64,000 nt of DNA. It comes from Mesostigma viride. Its lineage: Eukaryota > Streptophyta > Mesostigmatophyceae > Mesostigmatales > Mesostigmataceae. The first letter of the stretch is position 1; every line of letters starts with the position of its first letter. A program made the translations under genes and the position numbers. The stretch is taken from positions 2,724,040 through 2,788,039 of the forward strand of contig RPFO01000017.1 in assembly GCA_009746045.1 (NCBI GenBank). Direction: 5' to 3'. The notes beneath the pieces were generated by a model, which ran no database searches, was not told where the DNA came from, and saw only the letters and a program-made list of their open reading frames with translations. Positions 22,801-36,000 of the stretch are shown here, piece after piece.

Positions 22801-25800
22801 AATAGGCAGCTTCGATAATCGAATAGCCAATTCGATGACCCGACTAGTATCGGCCTTAGCCTTGCCGGCGCAAGCAAAAGTTTTAGTTATATACATCGAT
22901 TCCTTACGGAATCGACACTAAGCGCTTAGTGTCGATTCCGTAAGGAATCGATGTATATAACTATTCCCTCCTATTCTTGTGCATTCCTTCCTATTCTTGT
23001 TGTCATTCCTTCCTATTCTTGTTGTCATTCCTTCCTATTCTTGTTGTCATTCCTTCCTATTCTTGTGGTCATTCCCTCCTATTCTTGTGCATTCCTTCCT
23101 ATTCTTGTGGTCATTCCTTCCTATTCTTGTGGTCATTCCTTCCTATTCTTGTGGTCATTCCTTCCTATTCTTGTGGTCATTCCTTCCTATTCTTGTGGTC
23201 ATTCCTTCCTATTCTTGTGGTCATTCCTTCCTATTCTTGTGGTCATTCCTTCCTATTCTTGTGGTCATTCCTTCCTATTCTTGTGGTCATTCCTTCCTAT
23301 TCTTGTGGTCATTCCTTCCTATTCTTGTGCATTCCTTCCTATTCTTGTGGTCATTCCTTCCTATTCTTGTGGTCATTCCTTCCTATTCTTGTGGTCATTC
23401 CTTCCTATTCTTGTGGTCATTCCTTCCTATTCTTGTGCATTCCTTCCTATTCTTGTGCAGGATCTTCCTCCCTTTGACCCTGGCTGCCCCCTGATACCCA
23501 CACATCCTACACACAGCCACTCCCGCCCGCTCAAACACGCACCTCAAGTTTCCCTCATCTCACCCAACCATGCCCTGCATCCTGCGCACGCCCGTAGCCG
23601 CCAACGCGTACTCTGCCCTGATGTGTCATCCCCCCCCATGTGGTTTTGGGAATCCCATGCCGCTTCCCTCTCACCAGAAGTGCAGGCACCACCCAACCGC
23701 CCCTCCCAAACCACCAACTGCCTACCTCTGAAAAGTTACATTTCTTTTTGCCAAGCCTATCTATTCCAAAGGCCTGCAGCCTCGCCATGTTCCCTCCCCA
23801 AAGACGTAGATAGGGCCTTTGGGGAGGGTGCCTTGGCTGCTACTTAAACTGTCCAAGGCACTCTACCGGTCTCCTTCGATGGAGTAGGGAACCTTGGTAT
23901 GTCAGATTGCCTAGAGTGCAAGGGTGCTAGGCTGTAATCGATGGCCTGGTAGAGCACCCTGGCTGGATTATAAGCTACCTTGGATGACCTAGTAGAATAC
24001 TGGGATACTGGGGTACTAGGGTACTATAGGGCAGAATAGGGTACCTTGGATGGCCTCCTCCAGCTGCCGCATCTGCCGACTGAACACCGACCGCAGGTCA
24101 TGCTCCCTCTGCAGGTGCCTCTCCTCCAGCTCCTCCAGTTGGCGCGCCATCGCACGCCGCGCACGCCTGACGTCGGCCTCCCCCTCCTCCACCACGCGCG
24201 CCAGCTGCTGCTTGTGCCGTACGCCAGCCTCCCTCTCCGCCGCCTCCATCGCGAGCCGGTGGCCCGCGGCCGCTGCCTCGAGTGCTGTCTCTATCTCCTT
24301 TTTATGCAGGGCCGCCTTTTCCTCCATCTCCCTCTTGTGGGCAGCAGCAAGCCTCTCCTCCATCTCCCTCCGCTGCCCCGCCAGCTTTTCGTCCAGCTCG
24401 GCCTTGTGCCGCGTGGCAGCAGTCAGCAACGCCGCATCCACGTCGCGCTGGCGCCACGCCGCCGCCGCCTCTTCTGCTGCCGCCATCTCCCGCTTGTGAC
24501 GTTCGCCAGCGGCCTCAAGCGCCTCCTTGAGTTCATCAATCTCTGTGGCCATTTGCCGCACCTTGTCCTGCAGCTGCTGCTTGTGAGAGAACGAGGACGC
24601 CAGTGCGGCGGATGACGACGCGTGCGTGGCGGATGAAGGCAGTCCCCCGCCGTGTGTGTTCGAGTCCGCGTACGACCCGCTAAAGCTTGCCTCCCCCATG
24701 AGCGCAGCTTTCCAGTCGCGGGGGTGATGGGCTGGGTATGCGCCACCATCGTCGTCATCCCTCATGGCGTCGTCAGTGTCGTTCGCAAGCCGGCTGTGGG
24801 ACCGCTCGTCCAGGGAGGGGGGGGAGAACGGGTTGTCACTGGACCCCCGAAAACTGTTGGCCCACGCCACGGGGGATTTCTGCACGCACATGTCACGCAC
24901 AGACACATCCCCCCGTGTGCAGGTATTCCAAGCAACGATGATAAAATAGAGCAATGGTTGATCAATCTAGGAGTAAAGTTTCTTACGCATTAGCAAAAGA
25001 AAAGAAAACGCGAAGGGAGCGGTGGCGGAGCGCATGAGGTATGATACACCCTCCCATTGAAGGCAATGATTTTGATGTTTTCTCCCACGAAATAAACTTT
25101 ATTGGCAGCTCAGGGATACACTAGCACCGACGCCAACAGACCGCCACGTGTCCAGTCTCCACGAAAACACCCAACGATATCTTAGCAAGTCTACATGAGA
25201 CCGCCAAACGAAACCGTACCATCGAATCATCGAGCAAGCTTGAGCGATGCAGCAACCCCGAAACAAACGTGGTGGTCCCATGGTCTGTGCGCACCGAGAT
25301 GCTGGGAGGATCCTATACTGACTGCCGGCACTAGCCCACGGCTTCACGCATACCTGCGGCGATACGCTCGAATAATCCTCCTCATCGTCGTCATCGATAA
25401 TGTTTGCACCCCCGATGGCCCCCGATGGCACCCCCCCTTCCCCCCCCTCGCCCCGCACGGGGATGGCCCCCAGGCTGGCGCGACGCGATGGCAACCGCAG
25501 GGGCGAGGCTTTGCTTCGACTCCCCGGCCCCATCCGATCGGTCGATGCTCGGCGCCCCGAGGGGGGGAACGGGCTGGAAGGTGAGTTGACTGACATCGGC
25601 GAGAAGGGGGACGGGACGGGGGCCATGGGGGAAAAGGAGGACCCGTACTCGTCCGTTGCAGGTGGCGGCAGGACCGAGGGGTCTAATCCTCGGAAACTGT
25701 TCCCCCGTCGGCTGCGGCTGCGGGGGACACCCCCTCGGAATGATGGTTTGCGGGTCACTGTCTTGGCCAGGGACGACCCGCCACTGTTGTCGCCACCACT

Positions 25801-26932
25801 CGCATCCGTCTCAGGGCTGAGGGTGGCCACCTCGGCACCCGTGGCGGTGATGGTGGGAGGGGTGAGCGGTCGGCCGATGGATGCGTTGAGGGAGCTGCGG
25901 ACGGTGCGGCGTTTTTCTTGGGTCAGGTGGCCCCACACCTGGGGGAGCAGGGGGAGGGGAAGGCAGAGAGGCCATGCGGAGGGGGGATGAAAAAGGGAGC
26001 CACATGTCATGAAAGATGGGAGGCAAGCACAGGAGAGGCAAGCAAGAGGGAAGCGCTGGTGAGGAAGGCAAACCTGGCTACGAGGGGGAGGAGCCAGTAT
26101 ACAGTTTAATGGAGGTAGATTGGCAGGCGAGTCAATGGTGGGGAGGCAGGGGGAGTTCAAAGATATCAGAGTCACCATAGATATCCACATGGCATCTGCG
26201 GGAGGCAGGGAGATTCGGGAATTTCACCAACAACGGAGGGGAACCGACCGTATATGTTGGAACCTGTGGAGGTGGAAAAGGCGATGAACCCATGATCCAT
26301 CAGCACCGTCATTTGGGGGGCAGAATGGTCGAATAATGTAAGCCGGCACGTCGAAGCAAAGGGAGGCCTATGCGGAGGTGCATGAAAGCAGGTATGGTGG
26401 TGAGATGGGGCACTACATGCAGGGTGGCACACCTGGCAGATGCGAAGGGAAACAGAGAGTCGGGAGCCACGAGGTGCTTGTCCCTTCTTTCCCCCACCAT
26501 GATGGTGATGGCGCTTGTGTCCAGCAGCACACGGATCATGATAGACGTGCACTAGCACAAAACTCCTCTTGTCCCCACTTGTTACCTTGATGGTGATGGC
26601 GCTCGTGTCTAGCAGGTGCAGCACCTCCTCCGTCACAGGGTCCACCACCACGCGGTGGGAGAAGGTGAAGGAGGGATTGGGCGTCTCGCCCGGGCACGGC
26701 TGGCGAGAGGGGCAAATGCAGGCAAGGAATGAAGGGCAGGAGGGGGAGGTAAGGAAACGAAATGGATGTGGGAGGGGGGGAAAGCAAGGCAGGGGAGGGG
26801 TGAAGCATGGCCAAAAATCGGACTAGTAGTTTCCCATAAACCATTTGCAACTGACATCCAGGTTCATTGAACAGGAACCACTTCTTCTAGAGACACTTGT
26901 GCCACTTTCCCTTGGGCCCTTGCCCATCGACG

Positions 26933-27009
<77 letters not shown>

Positions 27010-30000
27010 CCAGTTAAGTGGGCGGGTGGGCGGGTGGGCGGGTGGGCGGGTGGGCGGGTGGGCGGGTGGGCGGGTGGGCGCGTAGGCGGGCGGGCGGGCG
27101 GGCGAGCGAGTGAGCGACACCATTGACTTTCAGCCTCAGGTCCGCGTCCTTGGCATCCTGGATTCACGCGCCAGAAGCAAAGAGCACTCCTATGATTGTA
27201 GCAACGGCTTGCGGCAACCTATCAACGCACACACCCACCTGCACACAAATATCCTACCAACAAGAAAAACTTTGAACTTGTTGACACTGTGACCAAAAGG
27301 AGCAATCACGCACCTGCGAGCAGAACTCCTCCCCGTTGAAGAACTGGACCGTGCAGAAGACATCCGCACACAGTTCCGGCGGCAGCCCCGTGCATCCCGA
27401 GACGCCCAAATCCACCTCTAGCCGCCGGCCTAGCAGCTCCTGCGGCGCGTCCAAAATGTCATCCAGCGACATTCCCCCCGCGCTGGTGGGCGAGAGCAGC
27501 CCGCTGCCGCTGTTAATCCGCGCCAGCTTGCTGCTCGCTTGCCGCGTGAGCTCCTCCACTCGAGGGACACTCCCGCGGCGTTCGGGCGACGGTGTGCGGG
27601 CCCCACCCCCGCCGTCTTTACCGCCCTTGTCCTCGCTGCCGTCCTTGCTACCGGGTCGGTCCCGGTGCGCTGCGATGGCTACTTGCAGCTGCCCCACGCA
27701 GGCCCCCTTGTAGTCGATGATCGGCGTGCTCTCGGCAATTGGAATAAGGTGCTGCAGCCGCTGGAGGAACACGCTCGCGGTGCCCACCAGCTGCTCCGCA
27801 CACCCCAGCCTGTCAAACGTCACCAGCAGAGGGTCGTCCTCGTCCAGCCCGTCCCCAATCTGGCCCCCATGCTCCAGCACCGACTCGTAGCGGTCCCGCA
27901 ACTCAAAGAACGCGTCTTGGAACAGCTCGGGGGATAGCGTCACGCTCAACCCCACGGACTTATAGTGAACACGGATTATGAGCTCGTGGTGCGGCGGCCG
28001 GTGCAGGTGGCTCAATGTGTTGGTGCCGTCGGACGTCACCGTCCCGGCTCCCAACACCGGCATATCGGCACTGGCCACCACCTTAGGCTCAAACTCGGCG
28101 CCGCGGCCCAGCTCCTCTGCCATTGCGTTCGCCTCGTTCACCTGCATGGGCGAGAAGGAGTATTTGCATGACATTCATGCAGGCAATGGTGGTGATAATC
28201 AACACCATGCATGTGGTGGTGGCCAATAAAAAAAGATACGTGGGTGGGGACGGGTTACGTTATGGGATGGGGAATGGCAAGCAGAAGTTTGTCTGGTAGG
28301 GACCAGCAGGGATAACATCGCTCCTGTGCTTTATTTGTTGCTCTGCATGCCATGGTGTTTAAACCAGTGGACAGCTTTCAAGGAACTAGAGAAAACAATT
28401 AATACATTTGGCCGGCTGGGCAGGCTGCACAAACACCTTTCGATGCATCATCAACCGGATTGTGGGCGAGAGTTGCTCTTCGTCAGCAACTGTTGCCAAG
28501 GTATCCCGTCATTCCACCCCTCTTTGCTTGTACCCAGCAGGACGCCCTGAGCTTGGTGTAGTCAAAGTAAACCCCTAGCTCTTGCACTTGCATGCACCAA
28601 CCCTCATCCCCTTCGACCACCACCAGTGGCTATTACATCACCCTGGCCACCGCTCTCCAGTGCCACAGTCAACTCTACCCTAGTCATAATTCAGCCAAGT
28701 GGCTACGGCCCCCCAATCATCACACACACACACACACACACACACAGCACCCACCACCGTCGGCATGATTTTGCCGCCCCTTGGTCCCACCCACCACCAC
28801 CCAGCAATGCATGAGGTCAGATTCCCCCGCAGTCTAAGACCTTCCACCCACCACGGGCATGCTATATTGCCCCCACAGTATCACACCCACGGCAGCCCGC
28901 CACAATTGATCCACCAGCTTCCCTTTATTGGCCTTCCACCACCCGCCATGAGCAAGGACTTACTTTACTCTAATCCTTCCACCCCGAGCGCATGATCGCC
29001 CCCCTTTATCCCACCCTCCACCCCCCCCACCCCTTGTCATGCATCCATTCGTTCCGCGCCCCATGGGCATGAGGAGCCCTCAACTACATGCCCTCTACCA
29101 CCCACCATGGGCATGAGGTAGCTTCATCTCCCATAGTTTAACACGCTCATAACCTCGACCACCCACCATGTGTTCATGCATCCATTCGTTCCACCCACCA
29201 TGGGCATGATATCGAGCAGCAGGTCCTCCAGCGCCAGCTGTTCGCGCATCTCCGCCTCCTTGGCCGCCAGCATGGCCGCCAGCTGCACGCGCTGCTGCTC
29301 CAGCTGGCGCTCCAGCTCCACTTGGCGTGCACGCATGGCGGCGTGGTTCTCGGCCAGCGCTTGCTGCACGCACACACAGCCACAGGCAAGAGGGTGAACA
29401 AACAGCCAGCACATGAAAGAGTGAATAATGGCAATAAACATGGAAGGGTTGGTGCCCAGGTAGGCATGTGCATGCCTCAGGAGCATCGAATGGGGAAGCG
29501 CACCAAGGATTTGAACAGAGAGGGGTGTGAAGGTGAGTCAGTATTGGGGCACACAGGGGCAACCCTAAAACAGCAGCTCTTGAACAGATGGGGGCATGAA
29601 TCTTTGAACACTAGAATGTCCTATGGGGAGCTATCGGAGCACGCGTACACACAGGCAACCAAGCGCAGCTGAGCGCAGCAGAACAGTCAATTCAATCAAA
29701 GCCTTCGCCAGTCTATTATTCGCTCCTCACGTCGGCCAACTTCTGGCCACAGTGTTCCCCCCTTTCTTGACCATTTCCTACCATAACATATTCTATCATG
29801 ACTAATTCCACTCACCGCTGCCGTCTGTTGCCCTTACCCATTATATTATTACGAGCTCCACTCACAGTGGCCACCTGCTGCCCTTACCCATCCAATCATT
29901 AGTAACTCTCACATCGGCCATCTACTGCCCTTACCCATTCTATTATTAGCAACTGCCCTCACCTCGGCCATCTGCTGCGACAGCCGCTCGCTCATCTCCC

Positions 30001-33000
30001 TTTCGTGCTGCGCTCGCATCTCGCGCAGCTTGTTCTCCGCCTCCAGCTTCTCCCTGGGAGCAGCAAAAGACGGTAGCAAAAGAATGGAGGGGGGGGGGAA
30101 GCAGCCACGGGTGGGCAGGGGAGGGAGGAAGGGAAGAAAGAAAAAGGGAAGGGAGAGATGTATCAGCCATTGAGGGGAGAACCGAAGAGGAAACAAGAGG
30201 GGGAAAGAGGTGGTGAGGGGGACAAGGAGGAGGAAGGTGGCAAGCGACTGAGGGGGTAACGTGGGGCGCGGCAAGGAGAAGGGGGGGGTGGGGGGGGGGT
30301 GAGCGCATACATGTGGGGGTAGGGTGGGGGGTTGGGGGCAAGCGAGGTAGAGCGTGTGTGGCACTAGGTAGGTACGGGGCCGCATAGGCACGGGATGCGA
30401 TGCAAGAGAGCGAGGTTACCTTTAAGGGGCCCGCCTAGGACGTTTCCCTTGGGGGCTGACAGAACAAACAAACACACACACACACACACAAACACAAACA
30501 TGCACGAAAGGCTAGCCCAACAGTCTTGTGCATTAGAGTTGTGGTTCACTGAATAGTGGGCCTGGGCATGGGATTCGTCAGGTCAAGCTAGTTGCCAGAC
30601 TCATGCTTAGAACCCCCCGCCCATACAAGCTCAACCCCTTTCACCGCCAAGGAGTCTAGCCATTACCCTTTCCCACCCACAGCACACCCACCAGTTCCCC
30701 CCCTCCCCCCCGGCAACTTCTCCCCGATGTGTCCCCATCCCTAACCCTTCAACGTCCAACAACCTTCGCCCCCAACTGTTCCGCCGTCCCCACCACCACC
30801 ACTTGGACCCCCACCCTGCCACCTGCCCCCCCGCCTGCCCCCCACCCCATCTCATCCACAGCACGCCACAAACATTCCCAGTCGCACGACACCGGCAAAA
30901 GGAGGAGAAAGAAGAGGCTGAAGCCACAATCAATCAGGCTCAGGTCGAATGCACAAGGACAGTGGAGCAAGCACTACATGGCAACCCCCGCCAGAATAAA
31001 CGGGAAAACGTTGCATGGCAACGCCCCCCCTTTCCCCGCGGGTAGCCGGCCACTGGTCTAGAGTGCGGGCAGAGAATCAGAGCCTTCCAAGCAACTCCAC
31101 TTCCTGCTCTTGCTCTCGAAAGTTCCACGTCACTTGTAAAAAACTCCGTGGCGCTCGCAGAACTCAACCGTAAATTCTTGGACCCACTCCAAGCCGTTGC
31201 CGAAGTCGAAGTCCTTATGTGCAGGCTACATGGCAATCTTTATCCTAGACCTGCACGCCACTGCCACCCATGACGTCATGCGCTGCCTTTAAAGACTGTG
31301 CACCGCCAACCACATATTCATCACTATTATTGTGATTACTATTATAGCTACATCCACATCTTCGATACAACAACTTCACAAGCCCCTATACCCATGTCAT
31401 GATAATGTTATCATGGATAAATCCACGCTTCCGTATGGCTACGATTATACCCACGTCTTCATGCGCTGCATCTCGGCCTGCAGCTCCTGCTCGTTGCGCA
31501 TCGGCGTGCCTGACCCTTGCTCCACCTGCGCCAGCTGCCCGCGCTCGCTAGCCAGCTCGCGGACTGCAAAGGTCCAGTCTATCACTGCGCCCACGCCGGG
31601 CTCACCCTCGCCCTCCTTGGCCACCGACTCAGCCTTGAGGGCGGCCTCAGTAGGGTGGACGAACCTGCGCAGTATACAGGAAATAATAAATAATATTTAG
31701 TAATAATTAATAAATAATATTCAGTACATAACTATATATATCGTGGAGCCATTCATGAAAAATTTCCCGCAAGCACGCAAGGGAAGTGCGGTCAAGATAA
31801 AGAAGTGTCTCTGGGCTGTTTCGTGTATCAATCAGTATACCCAATTACACTGAAATAGTGACGATTCAATCCCCACACGCGCTTGGCAGAAATCGCCACC
31901 GCTGTCATATCTACCAAGATGGTCCAAAAGAAAGGACAGACTTGTCCAGGCGGGAGCGACCCGGGGGGGCAACCCCAGTAAACAACTCCCGCAAGGGGTG
32001 CACCGCGCCAGGGAGGCAGAGTGCACAGTATACTTCGCCGCAGTCCTGCCTACATGGCCCAGTTGCTGACCAGTGGCAGACTGTGCCTGGCAGCTGGGGG
32101 GACCGCCCAGCAATCACCCCCCAGGAAGCAGACAGCTGAAACCACACGGCAAAGTGCACACGTGCACACTTTTCGCTGTACAGCCCAAGCACAGGCCCGA
32201 GCGATCGCGGCGCCGTCATGCCGATCATCAAGGCCACAAAAAAGGCCGGTTGATGCGTGGACGTCCAGGTAGGGAGGGCACCCACCAGAAAACAACAAGG
32301 CTCATAGAGTCAGATGTTTCCGTGCTTACTCGACTAGCCACTGGCATGTTTACTCTTACTTTAGTCTCGTATTGCTCTCACCAACCAGCTTCACTACCCT
32401 GCCTACCAGCTTACCCACCCCTTCGCTACTCCACTACCCTGCCTACTAGCTTACCCACCCCTTCACTACTCCACTATCCTGCCTACTAGCTTACCCACCC
32501 CTTCACTACTCCACTATCCTGCCTACTAGCTTACCCACCCCTTCACTACTCCACTACCCTGCCTACTAGCTTACCCACCCCTTCACTACTCCACTATCCT
32601 GCCTACTAGCTTACCCACCCCTTCACTACTCCACTACCCTGCCTACCAGCTTACCCACCCCTTCACTACTCCACTACCCTGCCTACCAGCTTACCCACCC
32701 CTTCACTACTCCACTATCCTGCCTAATGGCTTCAACGCTGCCCCCCTTACCGGAACACGTGGTTGTTCCCAAAAATGATACGGTCCCCATGGTGCACCGC
32801 CTGCCCCTGGGTGTCGTCCGTGATGGCCTTCCCGTTCACAAAGCACGCCGCCTTGTCGCTCTGGGGTACCAAGGACACCCGGCCACCCTCGTTCACGAAC
32901 ACGCAGTGCTGCGCCATGATGCTCAGACCCGCCAGCTGGATGCGTTTCGAGCCGTCAGGGGAGAAGAGCTGCCCGGCCTTGCCCACGTGCGTGGTCCCTG

Positions 33001-36000
33001 GGCGGATATAATAAATAAGGCTCCCGCTCATCGAGGGATCTTCGTTCAGATTCACCAGATGCGGCGTGGACTTATCATACGCGAGCGCCGTCTTGCTGGC
33101 CTCGAACCCGGACCCATCCTCCAACCCCATCTGCTGCAACGTGCTCAGCTGAAGCGCCTGGATCTCGGCCGTGCGGCGCAGCTTCTCCTCCCAAGTGCTC
33201 GTCTCCTTCTTGGCCTCCTGCGCGGGGGTCCAGAAAGAGAGGAGAGAAAGACAGTGGACATCAGCTGCGGGAAAAAGGGGGGGGAGACAATGCACCCTGG
33301 ATGCACCCATGTAGCATGCTTCATTCATGCATCCATCTCATGGCTTCCGGCGTAAGCGATGATAGGGGCGGGGGGACGGACACGGCTGCTAGAGGATGCG
33401 ATAACACAGGCAGCGCTTGCCCACAACACTTGTCCACAATAGTAAAAGGTCCCATGTCAACCCAGAGACCTGTGAAGTCATGGGATGCAACTTCTCAAAT
33501 ATGTAGTACACAGCGTAAGATGGCCAGTAGGAAACCTGCTGGCCATCACATGCCCAGGGCAAAGACCGTGGCAGTGTGCGGATCCCTTGCGCCGCCTCCC
33601 CCCCCTCACCTCGAGAGCACCAAGACTTTCCGCAAGCCTCTCTCTCAGCCGCCGCAGCTCCACCTCCTTCTCATCCTCCCCATGCTCGCCCATGCTCAGC
33701 GTGCGCGCGGGCAGCGGTGGCGCGCCCGCCTCCTGCGCCTGCAGCCTCGCCTTCAGCGCCTCGATCTCCTCTTTGAGCGACTTGATGATCTTGACCGCGC
33801 TCTGCTCGTTGACCACCGCACGCGTGGTGACCATCTTGGTGCGGACCGCGTACGCCAGCGTGTTGAGCGTCTCGGCGACGTCGACGTCGGCGGGGCTGAT
33901 CGCCGCCATCATGACCGTCTTGCTGTTGCCCCCCAGGGACTCCTTGAGCAGCCATGTGAGCATGGAGTCACGAAAGGGCACGTGCGCGGTAATGTTGCGC
34001 TTGGCGCCGCTAGTCGCGGCGCCGCCGTGCTTTAAAGTGGCGCCCAGGGATCCGGCACCGCCACCGACCCCTCCCGCGTTGGCGATGTCGGCGAGGACCT
34101 TGATGCACTGGCCGAGCGTGGAGAGGGACTTGTTGATGTGGGTGGCCTCGGTGAAGCGCTCCCCCTCGGCGCCCGTGCGACCGGAACGCTCGCTGCCGGC
34201 CAAGTCCACCAGGTTCACCTGCGGGAGGCGGCAGGTGGGTAGGTTTGATCGGTGGTTAGTTTAGTTACGTGCGACAGTGGGGTCAGCTTGATGGGTATGT
34301 TGGTCAGTTGGGCGCTTGCGTGGATGGCATTTGCAAGGTAGGCGGGTTGGTTTCTTCGGTGGGTTGGTTGGGAATGCGGTTGGTTATATGGGTGGGCGAA
34401 AAAGTCCTCACACGGCACGGATGGCGCGCCGAAAGACATGGAGACATGGACACGCGCACATACATAATTACGAGACACGGCACCAGCGCCACCACAAACT
34501 GCACATAGAAGCACATGACGCATGCCCGAGAGATGCCACAAAACAGCATGCGTCCTGCCGAGAGCTGCCACGCACCAGGCCCTTGATGGACACATAGGAG
34601 CCATGGCCAACCACAGGTCACGCACCAGGCTGGTGATGTCCACCTCCTGCATCGGCTCGCCCGATTCGTCGTGGTCCGCCTCCTTCTGCTTGCGCTGCGT
34701 GAGGCTTATCTGGGGGGCATAAGGCACATGGGTTCGGGCAACGCAGACATCATGGCGAAATATGTCGGCGGGTGTCATTTGAGCAGGAAATAACATACGC
34801 GCCGTGGGTCTTACACAGAAAACACAAAATACCTTCTGCGCGTGATCTCCACCATACACAGTTGTCATCAAAGCCCTGAAAGTGGGAGCATATGGCACGA
34901 GGCTAGCATCAAGGGGACGCCGCTAGCGTAGATATTTCGTGGCACTATGTGTCCCTGTGCTTTGACACCCCAGGTTGGGGGGACGAGCCCCGTGGTTCAC
35001 CCACTTCGTCACTCTGGCCGTTCGTGGCGGCTCACCATGTCCGGGCCACCATGTCAGGGCATGTGAGTGGACAAACGAAAGCGAGGCATGGCTTTGAGTT
35101 TGGAAGTTGATCACGCAATGACAAGCTGGATGTCGGCCAATGGTTGCTTTTATGATAGAAAACATTAAGAACTGGTCACACTGCCAACAACATATTCCCC
35201 CAGTGGGTCCGCAAGACATCTCTTTCCTATTGCAGGGGAAGTGGACGTGCCCTGCACCCACTTGACAAGAACGCCTGGGCACCTACCAGGGCATTCTAAA
35301 GCAGAGAGGGAGCGAGGGAGGGCGAGACATATGGGGGGGGGGGGAAGAAAAAAGCGTAGGGTAGATGCCTGCGGGGTGGGGTGGGGTGGGGTGGGGTGGG
35401 GTGGGGTGGGGTGGGGTGGGGTGGGGTGGGGTGGGGTGGGGTGGGGTGGGGTGGGGTGGGGTGGGGTGGGGTGGGGTGGGGAGGAGGGGATTGGTGGCAA
35501 TATGCAGTGCCTGTGTGGCTCTGACTCCTTGCCCTCACATGCTCCTGCCTCCTGGCCGTTGCCTTCCCCTACCTCCTCACCCTCTCTGGTCTCTCCCTCC
35601 TCGCCCTCCCAGCCAACATTGACTCACCTGCAGGATAGTGTGTGCGCGCGAGCTCTTCTTGTTCATGTTGGTGGCGGCGATCGTGCGCACTTTGCTGCCC
35701 TGCTCCATGAGCGTCTCGATCTCTGCATAGCTGGACACGGCGCAGCTAGACAGGCCGTCCACGTAGGGGCCCGTCTTTGGGTGCTCACGCACCTGCAGCC
35801 AGCCAGACGTGCATAAGCACAAGCGCGGGCCGCACGGATACACACGCACAGGCATGCACAGGCACACAATCCCGGACATATATGCGCACAAGCACAGCAT
35901 CAACACAGAGAAACACACGGGCAAACGGAGTCTGATAAGGGGGTAGCCAAACCAGGTACATGAGCTACGAGAGGCAAACTTGCTGGCTCTTCGATAGCCA

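Noticed and set aside
22951-23847. 298-codon ORF over the 22-bp minisatellite
   Set aside because: Repeat read-through inside a kinesin intron; no conserved domain in its non-repeat end.
26172-26400. Possible extra kinesin exon ([15 protein letters not shown])
   Set aside because: Exon 14 joins exon 15 directly in phase to give ITIKVWG, as in KIF1 proteins; an extra exon is not needed.
35372-35481. GGGGT array as an interstitial telomere
   Set aside because: The unit does not match the usual telomere repeats of algae or plants, and it is one of many unrelated intron arrays.
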